Part shown: positions 51,312-59,365 of the stretch, one piece after another
How the letters are laid out: each line of letters starts with the position of its first letter
How positions within the stretch are numbered: the stretch's first letter is position 1
From: JACQFK01 sp964619955
GTDB taxonomy: Bacteria; Planctomycetota; MHYJ01; JACPRB01
Assembly: GCA_964619955.1 (NCBI GenBank)
Contig: CAZUJF010000013.1
Span: forward strand, 60,150-124,149
DNA length: 64,000 nucleotides
Reading direction: 5' to 3'
Notes under the pieces: model-generated
Seen by the model: the letters and a program-made list of their open reading frames with translations, nothing else
The model's database searches: none
What the model was told of the DNA's origin: nothing
Translations under genes and position numbers: made by a program

Positions 51312-51724
51312 TTCAGCACCTCCGCGGCATCCATCCAGTACAGCCCCAGCTGCCAGTCGCCGTCCCAGCGGTCGTCCGCCGTGAAAACCCCCTCCACCGT
51401 CACGGGGTCCGTCGAGTAGTCCGCCTTCTGCCCCGGCTTGAGCTTCACCTCGACGTAATGGTTGATCTGCGGCCGCTTCCCGAAACAGCAGCTCGCACGG
51501 TCCTTCACCAGCAGGAACGTCGTCAGGTTCCGCGCCTGCGAGGTCGGGTTCATGAACCCCGTCGCGCGCACCCGGCGGCCGCTCCAGCGGACGACTTCCT
51601 CCGGCAGCTTCATCTTGTCTTTGTACTCGAACGCGCCGAGCGCCGGCAGCGGCAGGACCTCGATCGGCGCCTCCGTCTTGCCGCAGCCCGCGAGCAGCAG
51701 GCCCAGGAACACGAATCTCCTCAT
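51308..51724 (-). CDS. DUF3299 lipoprotein
   Basis: 138 residues; lipobox LLLAGC at residue 14. The DUF3299 core is recognisable: LPEEVVRWSGRRVRATGFMN, LTTFLLVKDRASCCFGKRPQ, VEVKLKPGQKADYSTDPVTV and DDRWDGDWQLGLYWMDA. The conserved Cys-Cys (SCCFG) is probably redox- or metal-active. DUF3299 genes are often found next to FtsX/LolD-type transporters, as here, with only 4 nt separating it from the permease. It may receive or hand over the transported substrate at the membrane. Confidence 0.8.
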   Translation of the reverse strand: MRRFVFLGLLLAGCGKTEAPIEVLPLPALGAFEYKDKMKLPEEVVRWSGRRVRATGFMNPTSQARNLTTFLLVKDRASCCFGKRPQINHYVEVKLKPGQKADYSTDPVTVEGVFTADDRWDGDWQLGLYWMDAAEVLK

Positions 51725-51728
51725 GGTC

Positions 51729-52910
51729 TTACGACGGAGCCAGCCCGTCGCCGATCTCCACGCGATACGCCTGCAGCGCGGGCAGCAGCCCCGCCAGCAG
51801 CCCCAGCCATACGACACCGCCCATCACCAGGAATTCCTCCGGACGCAGGACGAAGACCGGCACCTCGGCCCCGGATTGGGCCGCCATCCAGAATCCCGCC
51901 CCGGCGGCGAGGGCATGCCCGAGCACGAGCCCCGCGAGCGCGCCGAGCCCGCAGAGCGCCCCGGCCTCGAGCAGGATGATCGAGAAAACCGTCGAGCGCC
52001 TCGCGCCCAGCGCCCGCAGGATCGCGATCAAACGCCGGCGCTCGGACATGGAATTCATGATCGCCACGAAGACCGACACGGACGCAACCAGGATGACCAG
52101 TCCCGCCACGGCGAGGAAGAGCCGCGGGACCCAGTCGAACTTCTCGAAAAACTCCGCCATCACCTGCGCGGGCACCACCGCCATCAGGCCGGGGAGGCGG
52201 TTCAGGTCGTGGCGCAACTGCAGCGCCGCACCCGCGCCGCGCGTCTTCACGAGCACGGCGGAGACCTCGGCCCGCTTCTCGTGGCCGGCGATGTCGAAGA
52301 AGCTCTCGAGGCTGATGAAGATCGCCCGGTCGTTCGGCGTCCCGCTCGGCTTCAGGATCCCCGTCACGGTCCATTGCTCGTCGTGTTCCTCGCCGCCCGC
52401 CTCCACCCCGTGCGCGGCTTTGAAGCGGTCGCCGATCTTCAGGCCGCTCTTGCGGGCCGCCGTCGCGCCCACGACCGCCTCGAAGGGCCCCTTCTCCGCA
52501 AAGACCCTCCCCTCGATCTCGAAGCGGCGCCCCGGCCGCACTTCGAGTTCGAAGAACGCGGGCTGCGTCCCCACGATGCGCGCGCCCTGGTACGAGTCGC
52601 CCACCGCCAACGGCACCGCCCGCGTCACCGCCTTGTGCGACGCCAGCGCCTCGACCTGCGTCCACGGCAGGTTCCCGGGCGACGTGTCCAGGTGGTAGAC
52701 CGTGTTGAGCACGAGCTGCAGCGCGCCGGCCTTGGGGCCGACGACGAGGTCCACCCCGTAGTCGTCCTGCCCGAAGCCCTCGCGCCCCTGCTCGCGCAGG
52801 GCGAGCACGGCGATGGTCACGGCCACGCCGAGCGCGACCGAGGCCGCCGTGAGCGCCGCGCTCAGGCGGCGTTCGCTCAGGCCCTTCCAGACGATGGTCC
52901 AGAGAGACAC
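51729..52910 (-). CDS. FtsX/MacB-type ABC transporter permease
   Basis: 393 residues from a GTG preceded by AAGGAG at 5-6 nt. A first helix (LSAALTAASVALGVAVTIAVLA), a MacB-like periplasmic domain of about 190 residues, and three C-terminal helices (LFLAVAGLVILVASVSVFVA; SIILLEAGALCGLGALAGLV; FLVMGGVVWLGLLAGLLPAL) with the ERRRLIAILRALGARR coupling helix. These transporters move lipoproteins or envelope substrates mechanically. The ATPase gene overlaps its first 34 nt. Confidence 0.9.
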   Translation of the reverse strand: MSLWTIVWKGLSERRLSAALTAASVALGVAVTIAVLALREQGREGFGQDDYGVDLVVGPKAGALQLVLNTVYHLDTSPGNLPWTQVEALASHKAVTRAVPLAVGDSYQGARIVGTQPAFFELEVRPGRRFEIEGRVFAEKGPFEAVVGATAARKSGLKIGDRFKAAHGVEAGGEEHDEQWTVTGILKPSGTPNDRAIFISLESFFDIAGHEKRAEVSAVLVKTRGAGAALQLRHDLNRLPGLMAVVPAQVMAEFFEKFDWVPRLFLAVAGLVILVASVSVFVAIMNSMSERRRLIAILRALGARRSTVFSIILLEAGALCGLGALAGLVLGHALAAGAGFWMAAQSGAEVPVFVLRPEEFLVMGGVVWLGLLAGLLPALQAYRVEIGDGLAPS

Positions 52911-53536
52911 GATATCTCCTTCACGTCCTTGAAGCTCTCCATCACCTGCGGCTGGTGGCTCACGCAGAGCAGCGTCGTGCCGTTCTCCGTGCAGACCTCC
53001 TTCAGCAGCGTGATGATGCCCGCGCCCGCGGCGGGGTCGAGGTTGCCCGTCGGCTCGTCCGCCAGCAGCAGCTGCGGGCGATTCGCCACCGCCCGGGCGA
53101 TCGCCACCCGCTGCTGCTGACCGACGGACAGCGCCTTGGGCCGGTGATCGACCCGGTCCTTCAATCCCACCCGTTCCAGCAGCGCCGCGGCCCGGGCGCG
53201 GTCCACCGTGCCGGCGAAGAGCATCCCGAGCAGGACGTTCTCCAGCGCCGTGAACGCGGGCAGCAGGTTGAAGGTCTGGAACACATAGCCCACATGGGCC
53301 GCCCGGAAGCGGTCCCGCGCGGCCTCCGGCAGACTCGTCAGCTCCGTCCCGGACACGGTCACGGTGCCGGCATCCGGCAGCAGGAGGCCGCCGACGATGT
53401 TGAGAAACGTCGTTTTCCCGGAGCCGCTGGGGCCCGTGAGCACCCACTGGGCGCCCTGGGGGATCTCGAGATGCGGCAGCGAGAGGACCTCCGCGCCGCC
53501 GTATCCCTTCCGGACCCCGTCGAGGACGATGCTCAC
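52877..53536 (-). CDS. LolD/MacB-type ABC transporter ATP-binding protein
   Basis: 219 residues from a GTG. Walker A TGPSGSGKTTFLN, Q-loop VFQTFNLLPAFTALENVLLG, a signature variant LSVGQQQRVAIARA, Walker B LLLADEPTGNLDP and H-loop LCVSHQPQVM. Typical of the LolD/MacB/FtsE group that pairs with FtsX-like permeases; the partner overlaps its 3' end. TAAGAT 9 nt before the GTG predicts a near-leaderless operon mRNA for the LolD-FtsX-DUF3299-HEAT-GNAT unit. Confidence 0.9.
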   Translation of the reverse strand: MSIVLDGVRKGYGGAEVLSLPHLEIPQGAQWVLTGPSGSGKTTFLNIVGGLLLPDAGTVTVSGTELTSLPEAARDRFRAAHVGYVFQTFNLLPAFTALENVLLGMLFAGTVDRARAAALLERVGLKDRVDHRPKALSVGQQQRVAIARAVANRPQLLLADEPTGNLDPAAGAGIITLLKEVCTENGTTLLCVSHQPQVMESFKDVKEISCLSGPSSGRA

Positions 53537-53545
53537 AGGCTGGCC

Positions 53546-53551
53546 ATCTTA
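53546..53551 (-). promoter_or_regulatory. -10 box TAAGAT, near-leaderless LolD operon
   Basis: TAAGAT (minus), 9 nt and GTG at 53536. An AGGAG lies upstream of the hexamer and so cannot serve as ribosome site if transcription starts here. Confidence 0.4.
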
Positions 53552-53624
53552 GCTCCTCTGACGATTTCCGGAACCTCCCGTTTGCAGCCCGCGTCGAAGC
53601 GGCATGAAAGGATGGAGGACGACG

Positions 53625-54725
53625 ATGAAGACGCTGATCGCAAGCCTGGCTCTGTGCCTGAGTGCCGAAGCCGCCCGCGCCAACGACGACAAGAAGGGGG
53701 TCGTGGACCTGGTCTTCTGCATCGACCGCTCGGGGTCCATGCAGCAGGTGATCGAAACCGCCAAGAAGAAGGTCTGGGGCATCGTCAACGAGATCGCCCA
53801 GGCCAAGCCCTCCCCGATCGTCCGCATCGGCCTCATCGGCTACGGATCCGCGGACCGCGACCTCCGCTTCTTCCCGCTCTCCGGGGACCTCGACAAGGTC
53901 TACGAGCATCTGCTCACGTTCAAGGTGGACATGGGCGGCGACGAATGGGTCGGCCACGCCGTGAAGAGCGCCGCGGAGCGCATGGAGTGGTCGAACGAGC
54001 CCAAGGCGCTGAAGATCATCTTCATGGTGGGCAACGAGACCGCGGCCCAGGGCCGCGAGGACCTGATGTACACGAAGACCGCCCCCGAGGCGATCCGCAA
54101 GGGGATCCAGGTCAACGCGATCTACTGCGGCCGGCCGGGCGCGGACGAGGAGCGCACCTGGCGCGAGCTCGCGTCGCTCGCCGACGGCACCTACACGATG
54201 ATCGACATCTCCGGGGGCGAGGTCACGATCGCCACGCCGATGGATCAGCGCCTGATCGAGCTGAACCAGAAGCTCAACACGACGTATCTGGGCTTCGGCC
54301 GCGAGGCCGAGGCGGGCAAGAAGGCCCAGGAGAGCGCCGACCGCGCCTCCTCGTCCGTGGGCGGGGCGCCCGCGGCCGCGGCCCGGGCGGAGGCGAAGGC
54401 CAAGGACGCCTACGGGAACTCCGGCTGGGACCTCGTGGACGCGGCCAAGCGCCGCGACTTCGACCTCGCCAAGGTCGCGAAGGAAGAGCTGCCCGCCGAG
54501 ATGCGCGGGATGACGCTGGAGCAGCGCCAGGCGCACCTGGAGAAGAAGGCGGCCGAGCGCAAGGCCGTGCAGGACGAGATCAACAAGCTCGGCCGCGAGC
54601 GCCAGGCCTTCATCGACGAGGAACTCAAGAAGGCCCCCAAGAAGGACGGCGCCTTCGACGAGGCCGTGCGCAAGACCCTGCGGAGCCAGGCGGAGAAGAA
54701 GGGCTTCTCCTTCGAGCAGAAGTAG
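53625..54725 (+). CDS. Secreted VWA domain protein with coiled-coil C-terminus
   Basis: 366 residues from the ATG with GGAGG 6 nt upstream (an in-frame ATG 7 codons earlier lacks this). A signal peptide (MKTLIASLALCLSAEAARA) precedes a full VWA domain with MIDAS DRSGS (VDLVFCIDRSGSMQ), GLIGYGSADRDLRFF, GGDEWVGHAVKSAAERMEW and IFMVGNETAAQG. Residues after about 240 are Ala/Lys/Glu-rich and strongly helical (LEQRQAHLEKKAAERKAVQD), a likely coiled coil. It would bind a metal-dependent partner outside the cytoplasm. Function unknown; it is monocistronic, with a terminator. Confidence 0.82.
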   Translation: MKTLIASLALCLSAEAARANDDKKGVVDLVFCIDRSGSMQQVIETAKKKVWGIVNEIAQAKPSPIVRIGLIGYGSADRDLRFFPLSGDLDKVYEHLLTFKVDMGGDEWVGHAVKSAAERMEWSNEPKALKIIFMVGNETAAQGREDLMYTKTAPEAIRKGIQVNAIYCGRPGADEERTWRELASLADGTYTMIDISGGEVTIATPMDQRLIELNQKLNTTYLGFGREAEAGKKAQESADRASSSVGGAPAAAARAEAKAKDAYGNSGWDLVDAAKRRDFDLAKVAKEELPAEMRGMTLEQRQAHLEKKAAERKAVQDEINKLGRERQAFIDEELKKAPKKDGAFDEAVRKTLRSQAEKKGFSFEQK

Positions 54726-54740
54726 ATCGCACGCAAGTCC

Positions 54741-54774
54741 AGGGCGCGGAGCTCCGCAAGGGGTTCCGCGCCCT
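54741..54774. terminator. Stem-loop terminator between convergent genes
   Basis: AGGGCGCGGA and TCCGCGCCCT form a perfect 10-bp stem around a 14-nt loop, 16 nt after the VWA stop, followed by CATCTTTAT on the plus strand. The position between two convergent genes and the short T-run support a terminator, possibly bidirectional. Confidence 0.7.
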
Positions 54775-54805
54775 CATCTTTATGCGTACAAGCCTTGGCA
54801 CGCGC

Positions 54806-55174
54806 TCAAAGGACGTGGATGTCGTCCAACTCGACGAAGTACGTCTCATCAATACGTGCAATGGTGACTTCGAGCGTTAGGTCTGATCGTCCTTCTTCTC
54901 TCGTCCAGAGTGGCATATTGACGGACCACTTCTCAGGCACCGAGCCCCGTATCTCCATCACATCCATTTGCTCGTAAGCGGATGCAGGTGGTGAGATAAG
55001 GGCCCTCCCGTACCGAGTAATGGCTTCCCGGATTGAGGCGAGATCAAGCCTTGTTCCACGAGTGAGACGAACCACTTCCTGGAAATCAGAAGCGACCAAC
55101 AGCTCAACGATTCGAGCAACCGCCTCTTTAAAATGTTTTCGCTGATCCACGAGGCTGATCTCCCGGCTTGGCAC
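54806..55174 (-). CDS. DUF7668-like protein
   Basis: 122 residues from a GTG with AGGAGG just upstream. A helical first half (FKEAVARIVELLVASDFQEV) leads to AITRYGRALISPPASAYE, then the conserved-looking WSVNMPLWTREEGRSDLTLE and YFVELDDIHVL, which resemble the DUF7668 family. Base composition is clearly less GC-biased than in the PQQ gene 15 nt upstream, suggesting recent acquisition. Function unknown. Confidence 0.65.
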   Translation of the reverse strand: MPSREISLVDQRKHFKEAVARIVELLVASDFQEVVRLTRGTRLDLASIREAITRYGRALISPPASAYEQMDVMEIRGSVPEKWSVNMPLWTREEGRSDLTLEVTIARIDETYFVELDDIHVL

Positions 55175-55189
55175 CCGCCTCCTGTCCGC

Positions 55190-56431
55190 CTACTTCCCCC
55201 CGATCGCGAAGAGCGTCTTCTCGGTGCGGAGGTAGAGGCGGCCGCGCGAGACGGCCATCGAAGCCTGGCACTTCTCGCCCAGCGGGTTCCGGGCGAGCAC
55301 CTTGAACTCCGCGCCCGGCGCGATCACGACCGTCTCGCCCTTCTCGGAAGTGAGGTAGATCCGGCCGTCCGCGTACACCGGTGAGGCGGAATAGGTCTGC
55401 TTCTCTCCGAGGCGTTCCTGCCAGACGAGCTCGCCGGTCGCGGGCTGCCAGCAGGTCGCCACGCCGTTGTCCGTCACGCCGTAGAGATAGGGCTTCACGT
55501 AGAGCAGCGAGGGCAGCGTCGGCGTCCCCTTCTTCTGCTCCCAGACGACCCCCTTCCCGTCCAGCCGGACCGCCCGCAGCAGCGTCTTCTCGTAGCCCGA
55601 CGAGGTGAAGATCATCCCGTCCGCGATCACCGGCGACGGGACCGTGCCCTCGCCCTGGGCCGCGACGGACCAGAGCCGCTCGCCGCTCTTCGGGTCGAAG
55701 GACTGGACCACGTCCCCCGCGACGCTGAGCAGCCGATCCGCCCCGCCCTCCTGATAGATCACCGGCGTCGTGTGGGCGATGCGGGACAAACCCCGCTTCC
55801 CCGTCCAAACGCGCTTCCCGGTCTTCGCGTCCAGCGCCGCGAGCTCCGACTTGTCCCAAGGCAGCTGCCAGCCGGTGCGCTCCTCGTCCGTGACCTTCGG
55901 ATACTGCCCGGCCGTCTCGACCTTCTGGCTCCCGTCGTAGGGCATGATCAGCAGGCCGTGGTGGAGCACGGGAGAACTGCCCAGCCCGTGGCGGGAATAG
56001 AACTTCACGTCGCGGTTCGTCCAGACCGCGCTTCCGTCCATCCCCAACGCGACCACGCTGCCGTCGCCGAAAACCGCGTAGACCTGCCGGCCGTCGACGA
56101 CGGGCGTCGGCGTCGCGTAGGAGTTCTTCCCCTCCTTGCGCGAAGGGACCTGGTCGAAGACGTGGGTGTTCCAGAGGATCGAGCCGTCGGCGGCGGAGAG
56201 GCAGAGCACCCGGCATTGCGTTCCGCCCTCGGTCGCCGTCGTCACGAAGATCTTGTCTCCCCAGACCACGGGCGAGGACCAGCCCTCGCCGGGAATCGGC
56301 GTCTTCCAGGCCACGCCGTGGGTGGCGCTCCACTCGAGCGGCAGCCCGGTCTCGGCGGAATGCCCCTGGCCGCCAGGGCCGCGGAACGAGGGCCAGTCCT
56401 GGGCGAGGAGCAGGAGCAGCAGTGGGGTCAT
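55190..56431 (-). CDS. Exported PQQ-like beta-propeller protein
   Basis: 413 residues from the ATG at 56431 (signal peptide MTPLLLLLLAQ). DWPSFRGPGGQGHSAETGLP is the planctomycete propeller signature, followed by blades such as VLCLSAADGSILWNT, LAALDAKTGKRVWTG, VVQSFDPKSGERLW and TCWQPATGELVWQERLG. It is paralogous to the proteins at 16473 and 59366. It follows the 923-residue zinc-ribbon protein by 19 nt on the same strand, so the two may work together at the envelope. No cofactor motif is certain. Confidence 0.85.
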   Translation of the reverse strand: MTPLLLLLLAQDWPSFRGPGGQGHSAETGLPLEWSATHGVAWKTPIPGEGWSSPVVWGDKIFVTTATEGGTQCRVLCLSAADGSILWNTHVFDQVPSRKEGKNSYATPTPVVDGRQVYAVFGDGSVVALGMDGSAVWTNRDVKFYSRHGLGSSPVLHHGLLIMPYDGSQKVETAGQYPKVTDEERTGWQLPWDKSELAALDAKTGKRVWTGKRGLSRIAHTTPVIYQEGGADRLLSVAGDVVQSFDPKSGERLWSVAAQGEGTVPSPVIADGMIFTSSGYEKTLLRAVRLDGKGVVWEQKKGTPTLPSLLYVKPYLYGVTDNGVATCWQPATGELVWQERLGEKQTYSASPVYADGRIYLTSEKGETVVIAPGAEFKVLARNPLGEKCQASMAVSRGRLYLRTEKTLFAIGGK

Positions 56432-56450
56432 GGGACCCAGCATGCCAGAT

Positions 56451-59222
56451 TCATCCCTTGAAACGGACGAAGATCCGCAGCCGCTTGGAGCTGTAGTTCT
56501 TGGCCGAGGCGGTGAACGTCCAGTCCAGGTTCCCGGCGGGGGAGTTCCCGATCCCGATGTCGGCCCCGCCGCCGTTGGCCCAGTGGTTCACCGCGAAAAT
56601 CGTGTGCTTGCCTTTCGAGTTGTGCACCTGCATGCATCCATAGCCCTGCTCCGGCGCGCCGTAGCCGTCGCCGAAGTCGTAGACGGTCGGGGACGCCCCG
56701 GCCACGTTGGCCGCATTGTGCGGCCCGTAGTTGTGCGGCCAGAATTCGATGTTCCCGCCCTCGAGCCGCGTCCCGGTCGCCACGCCCGCCACGTTCGAAA
56801 GCACGTTCAGATTCGTAACCCCGACCTGGAACACGGCCTTGGTCTCCACATCCGGAATCCCGATCTTCCCGGCGTCGTCGGTGAAGGCGTCCATCGAGAC
56901 GAAGACGAACGGCGCCTCCGCGCCCTGCTGCAGCTCCAGGAGGTACGCGATGCGGTCGAAGGGGCGGGTGACCTTCGCGCGCTGATCCACGTCGTAGACC
57001 ACCGGGCGGCGCAGCTTCGCGAGGTCGAGGTCGTAGACCAGCTGCATGCCCCGGGCCTCCGGGATCTGGACCTGCAGGTCGGGCTCGCCCTTCCCCGCCC
57101 GCAGCGCGGAGGGCGGCAGATCCTCCACCAGGGACGCCGCCGCCAGTTTGCGGGTCTCCTCATCGACGGGCTTCTTCGCGCGGTCGGCGGAGATGACGAC
57201 CGCCCCGACCGACATCCCCTTCCCGCCGCCGATCAGGCGCACGGTCTTGAGGCCGCCCGAGGCGTACTTGGGCAGGGGCAGTTCCAGCCACTCCCAGATC
57301 AGCGGCTCCTTCGGGGCCTTCGAATGATCCTTGCCGCCGTGGGTCGAACTCAGACCGCGCAGTTTGTGCTCCCAGGGCGCGGCGTAGCTGCCGCCGGGAT
57401 CGCACGCGAGCGGCTTGCGCGTCTTCTTGTCGGGAGTCGTGAACTCGCTCGCCTGGAGCAGCCAGGAGAACGTGGAGACGCAGCAGCCGCCCACCAGCGC
57501 CCAGCCTTTGTACTCCACGCCGGGCAGGGCATAAAAGGTGGCTTCCACATGGATGTCCGGATTCTCCTCCGCCTCCTCCCGGGCCCGCCAGACCTGCATG
57601 TCCAGCTTCTCCTTGTCCTTCTCCTTGCCGAGGAGGACCGGGGTCTTCTGGAGGCTGAAGACCCCCTTCCCGCTCAGGCGCGCGGCCGTCAGGACGTACT
57701 CGCGGCATTCGGCCTTCCGCGCCGCGATCTCGCCGGCCACACGCTGCACGAACGCGGTCGTCCCGAACCCGTCGGCGAGCTTCGCGTACTTCTCCATCGC
57801 GGAAGCCCGGGTCGCGAGGGACGGCGCCTCCGCCTCGGCCTCGTAAAACAACTTCCGCGCCGCCCATTCGTTCCGGCGCGCGGCGGCCTCCTCCGGCGGG
57901 GGCGGCTTGCGGGCCGCGGCCGCAAACGCCCAGTGCCGCGCGGACAGCGTCCCCGTCCCCAGGAGCTCCTTCGCCCCCTCGGCATCCCCGTCGGCGATGC
58001 AGGCGACGGCGAGCGCGCGGGCGTCCTCCGCAGCGGACGGCGCCTTCTGCCGCGCGAAGAGCCGCGCCAGCGAACACGCCGCCACATCCTCGTATTCGAC
58101 GAAGCGCGGATCGCCCGCCAGCTCGAGGCGGCGCTCGCCCGCGTTCAGCAGCAGTACGCGGGCGGCCTTGCGCGAGCCGTCCTCCTGAAGCAGTTCCAGC
58201 GCCAGGTTCTCGCCGGGTTTGAGGGCCTTCAGCGCCTTGAGGAAGTCCTCCTGCAAGGACTGCAGCCGCCGGAGATCCTGCAGATCCGCGGCGGACTCCG
58301 CGCGCAGGTCCTCCTCGGCCGCCGCATCGCGCACGGCGGCCTGCAGGAGGGCGACCGCCCGGGTCAGCTCCCGCCGGGAGGCCAGGCCCAGGGCCGACTC
58401 CCAGGCGGCCTGATACTGCGCCGCCGCCTTCGTGAGCACGGGCGCGGGAGGCGGAGCGGGCGGCGCTTTCGGCGCGTCCGGCGGCGGCGCCGGGACGGCC
58501 ACCGCCGCGGCATACGCCGCATCGAAGTCCTTGAGCAAGCCTTCAAACGCGGGGCCCCAGCTGAAGAGCTCATCCCGCGCCGTCTTCAATTCCTCGGCGC
58601 TCTTGCGCTCCCGGGCCCGGGCGCCCGCCTGCATGAGCTCCGCAAAGCGCTCTCGCGCCCGGGCGTTCACGTCCCGGTCCCAGCCGTCGATCTTCTGCTG
58701 CCAGCGCGGATCCTCCGAGCGCTTGCGGACCGCGTCGAGCTGCGCCATCGCGTCCCGGAAGTTCTTCCGCGCGAGCAGGCCGCCGAGTTCCTCCGCCAAA
58801 GCGGCGAGGTCGCGGTCCAGTCCCTGGACCGCCGCCACGGGGGCCGCGACGGACGGCTTCTTCGGCGGCGCCGCCACGACCGGGGCCGGCGGCGGAGGGG
58901 CCGGGCGCATCACAAAGGCCAACCCGGCGATCAGGAGCAGCAGTCCGCCGCCCGCGCCCGCCCACAGGACGACCGGCCGCCGGGTCGCTTCGGATTCCGG
59001 AAGGGCTTCGATCCTCGCCGACGAGGAGGGACGGGGAACGGCGGGCACCTTGCGGCTGGTGGCGCCGCCCGGGGCGGGCTTCGCCGGCGCGGCGATTTCG
59101 GAAGGGACCAGGCAGTCGGTGCAGACGACGGAATGATTGATCCGCTGGGCCCGGCCGCGATCGAAGTCCGCGCTCATCAGCCGCGTCTGGCAGCGGCTGC
59201 AGTACACGATCTCATGACCCAT
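56451..59222 (-). CDS. Zinc-ribbon, single-TM protein with large extracytoplasmic helical and beta domains
   Basis: 923 residues if started at the ATG beginning MGHEIVYCSRCQTRL; an in-frame ATG 19 codons upstream (59279) is possible. CSRC...CTDC (about residues 8-34) is a small zinc ribbon. A Pro/Ser linker and one membrane helix (PVVLWAGAGGGLLLLIAGLA, about 83-102) follow. Residues 120-500 are Ala/Glu-rich helices with tetratricopeptide-like periodicity, broken by a Pro-rich spacer near 255. The C-terminal 350 residues include two beta domains; the last (NYGPHNAANVAGASPTVYDF, GYGCMQVHNSKGKHTIFAVN) resembles the extra domain found beside sialate O-acetylesterases in PVC bacteria. No catalytic motif seen. 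Confidence 0.72.
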   Translation of the reverse strand: MGHEIVYCSRCQTRLMSADFDRGRAQRINHSVVCTDCLVPSEIAAPAKPAPGGATSRKVPAVPRPSSSARIEALPESEATRRPVVLWAGAGGGLLLLIAGLAFVMRPAPPPPAPVVAAPPKKPSVAAPVAAVQGLDRDLAALAEELGGLLARKNFRDAMAQLDAVRKRSEDPRWQQKIDGWDRDVNARARERFAELMQAGARARERKSAEELKTARDELFSWGPAFEGLLKDFDAAYAAAVAVPAPPPDAPKAPPAPPPAPVLTKAAAQYQAAWESALGLASRRELTRAVALLQAAVRDAAAEEDLRAESAADLQDLRRLQSLQEDFLKALKALKPGENLALELLQEDGSRKAARVLLLNAGERRLELAGDPRFVEYEDVAACSLARLFARQKAPSAAEDARALAVACIADGDAEGAKELLGTGTLSARHWAFAAAARKPPPPEEAAARRNEWAARKLFYEAEAEAPSLATRASAMEKYAKLADGFGTTAFVQRVAGEIAARKAECREYVLTAARLSGKGVFSLQKTPVLLGKEKDKEKLDMQVWRAREEAEENPDIHVEATFYALPGVEYKGWALVGGCCVSTFSWLLQASEFTTPDKKTRKPLACDPGGSYAAPWEHKLRGLSSTHGGKDHSKAPKEPLIWEWLELPLPKYASGGLKTVRLIGGGKGMSVGAVVISADRAKKPVDEETRKLAAASLVEDLPPSALRAGKGEPDLQVQIPEARGMQLVYDLDLAKLRRPVVYDVDQRAKVTRPFDRIAYLLELQQGAEAPFVFVSMDAFTDDAGKIGIPDVETKAVFQVGVTNLNVLSNVAGVATGTRLEGGNIEFWPHNYGPHNAANVAGASPTVYDFGDGYGAPEQGYGCMQVHNSKGKHTIFAVNHWANGGGADIGIGNSPAGNLDWTFTASAKNYSSKRLRIFVRFKG

Positions 59223-59315
59223 GACGAATGTCTTCCCGGTCGAACCCGTCCCGGCAGGGTGGCTCAGGATCCCTTCCATGCCGCCGGGGAGTGCTAGATT
59301 TAGTGTACTTCATTT

Positions 59316-59359
59316 CCCTTCGGAGGGGGAAAGTTTCGGAGCGCGCCCTTCGCTACAAT
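59316..59359 (+). promoter_or_regulatory. Hairpin and -10 box TACAAT, leaderless PQQ gene
   Basis: CCCTTCGGAGGG (59316-59327) forms a stem with a TTCG-type loop in the divergent region. TACAAT at 59354-59359 is exactly 6 nt (CCCTCC) from the ATG at 59366. For the minus-strand gene, TACACT lies near 59301-59306. Confidence 0.5.
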
Positions 59360-59365
59360 CCCTCC

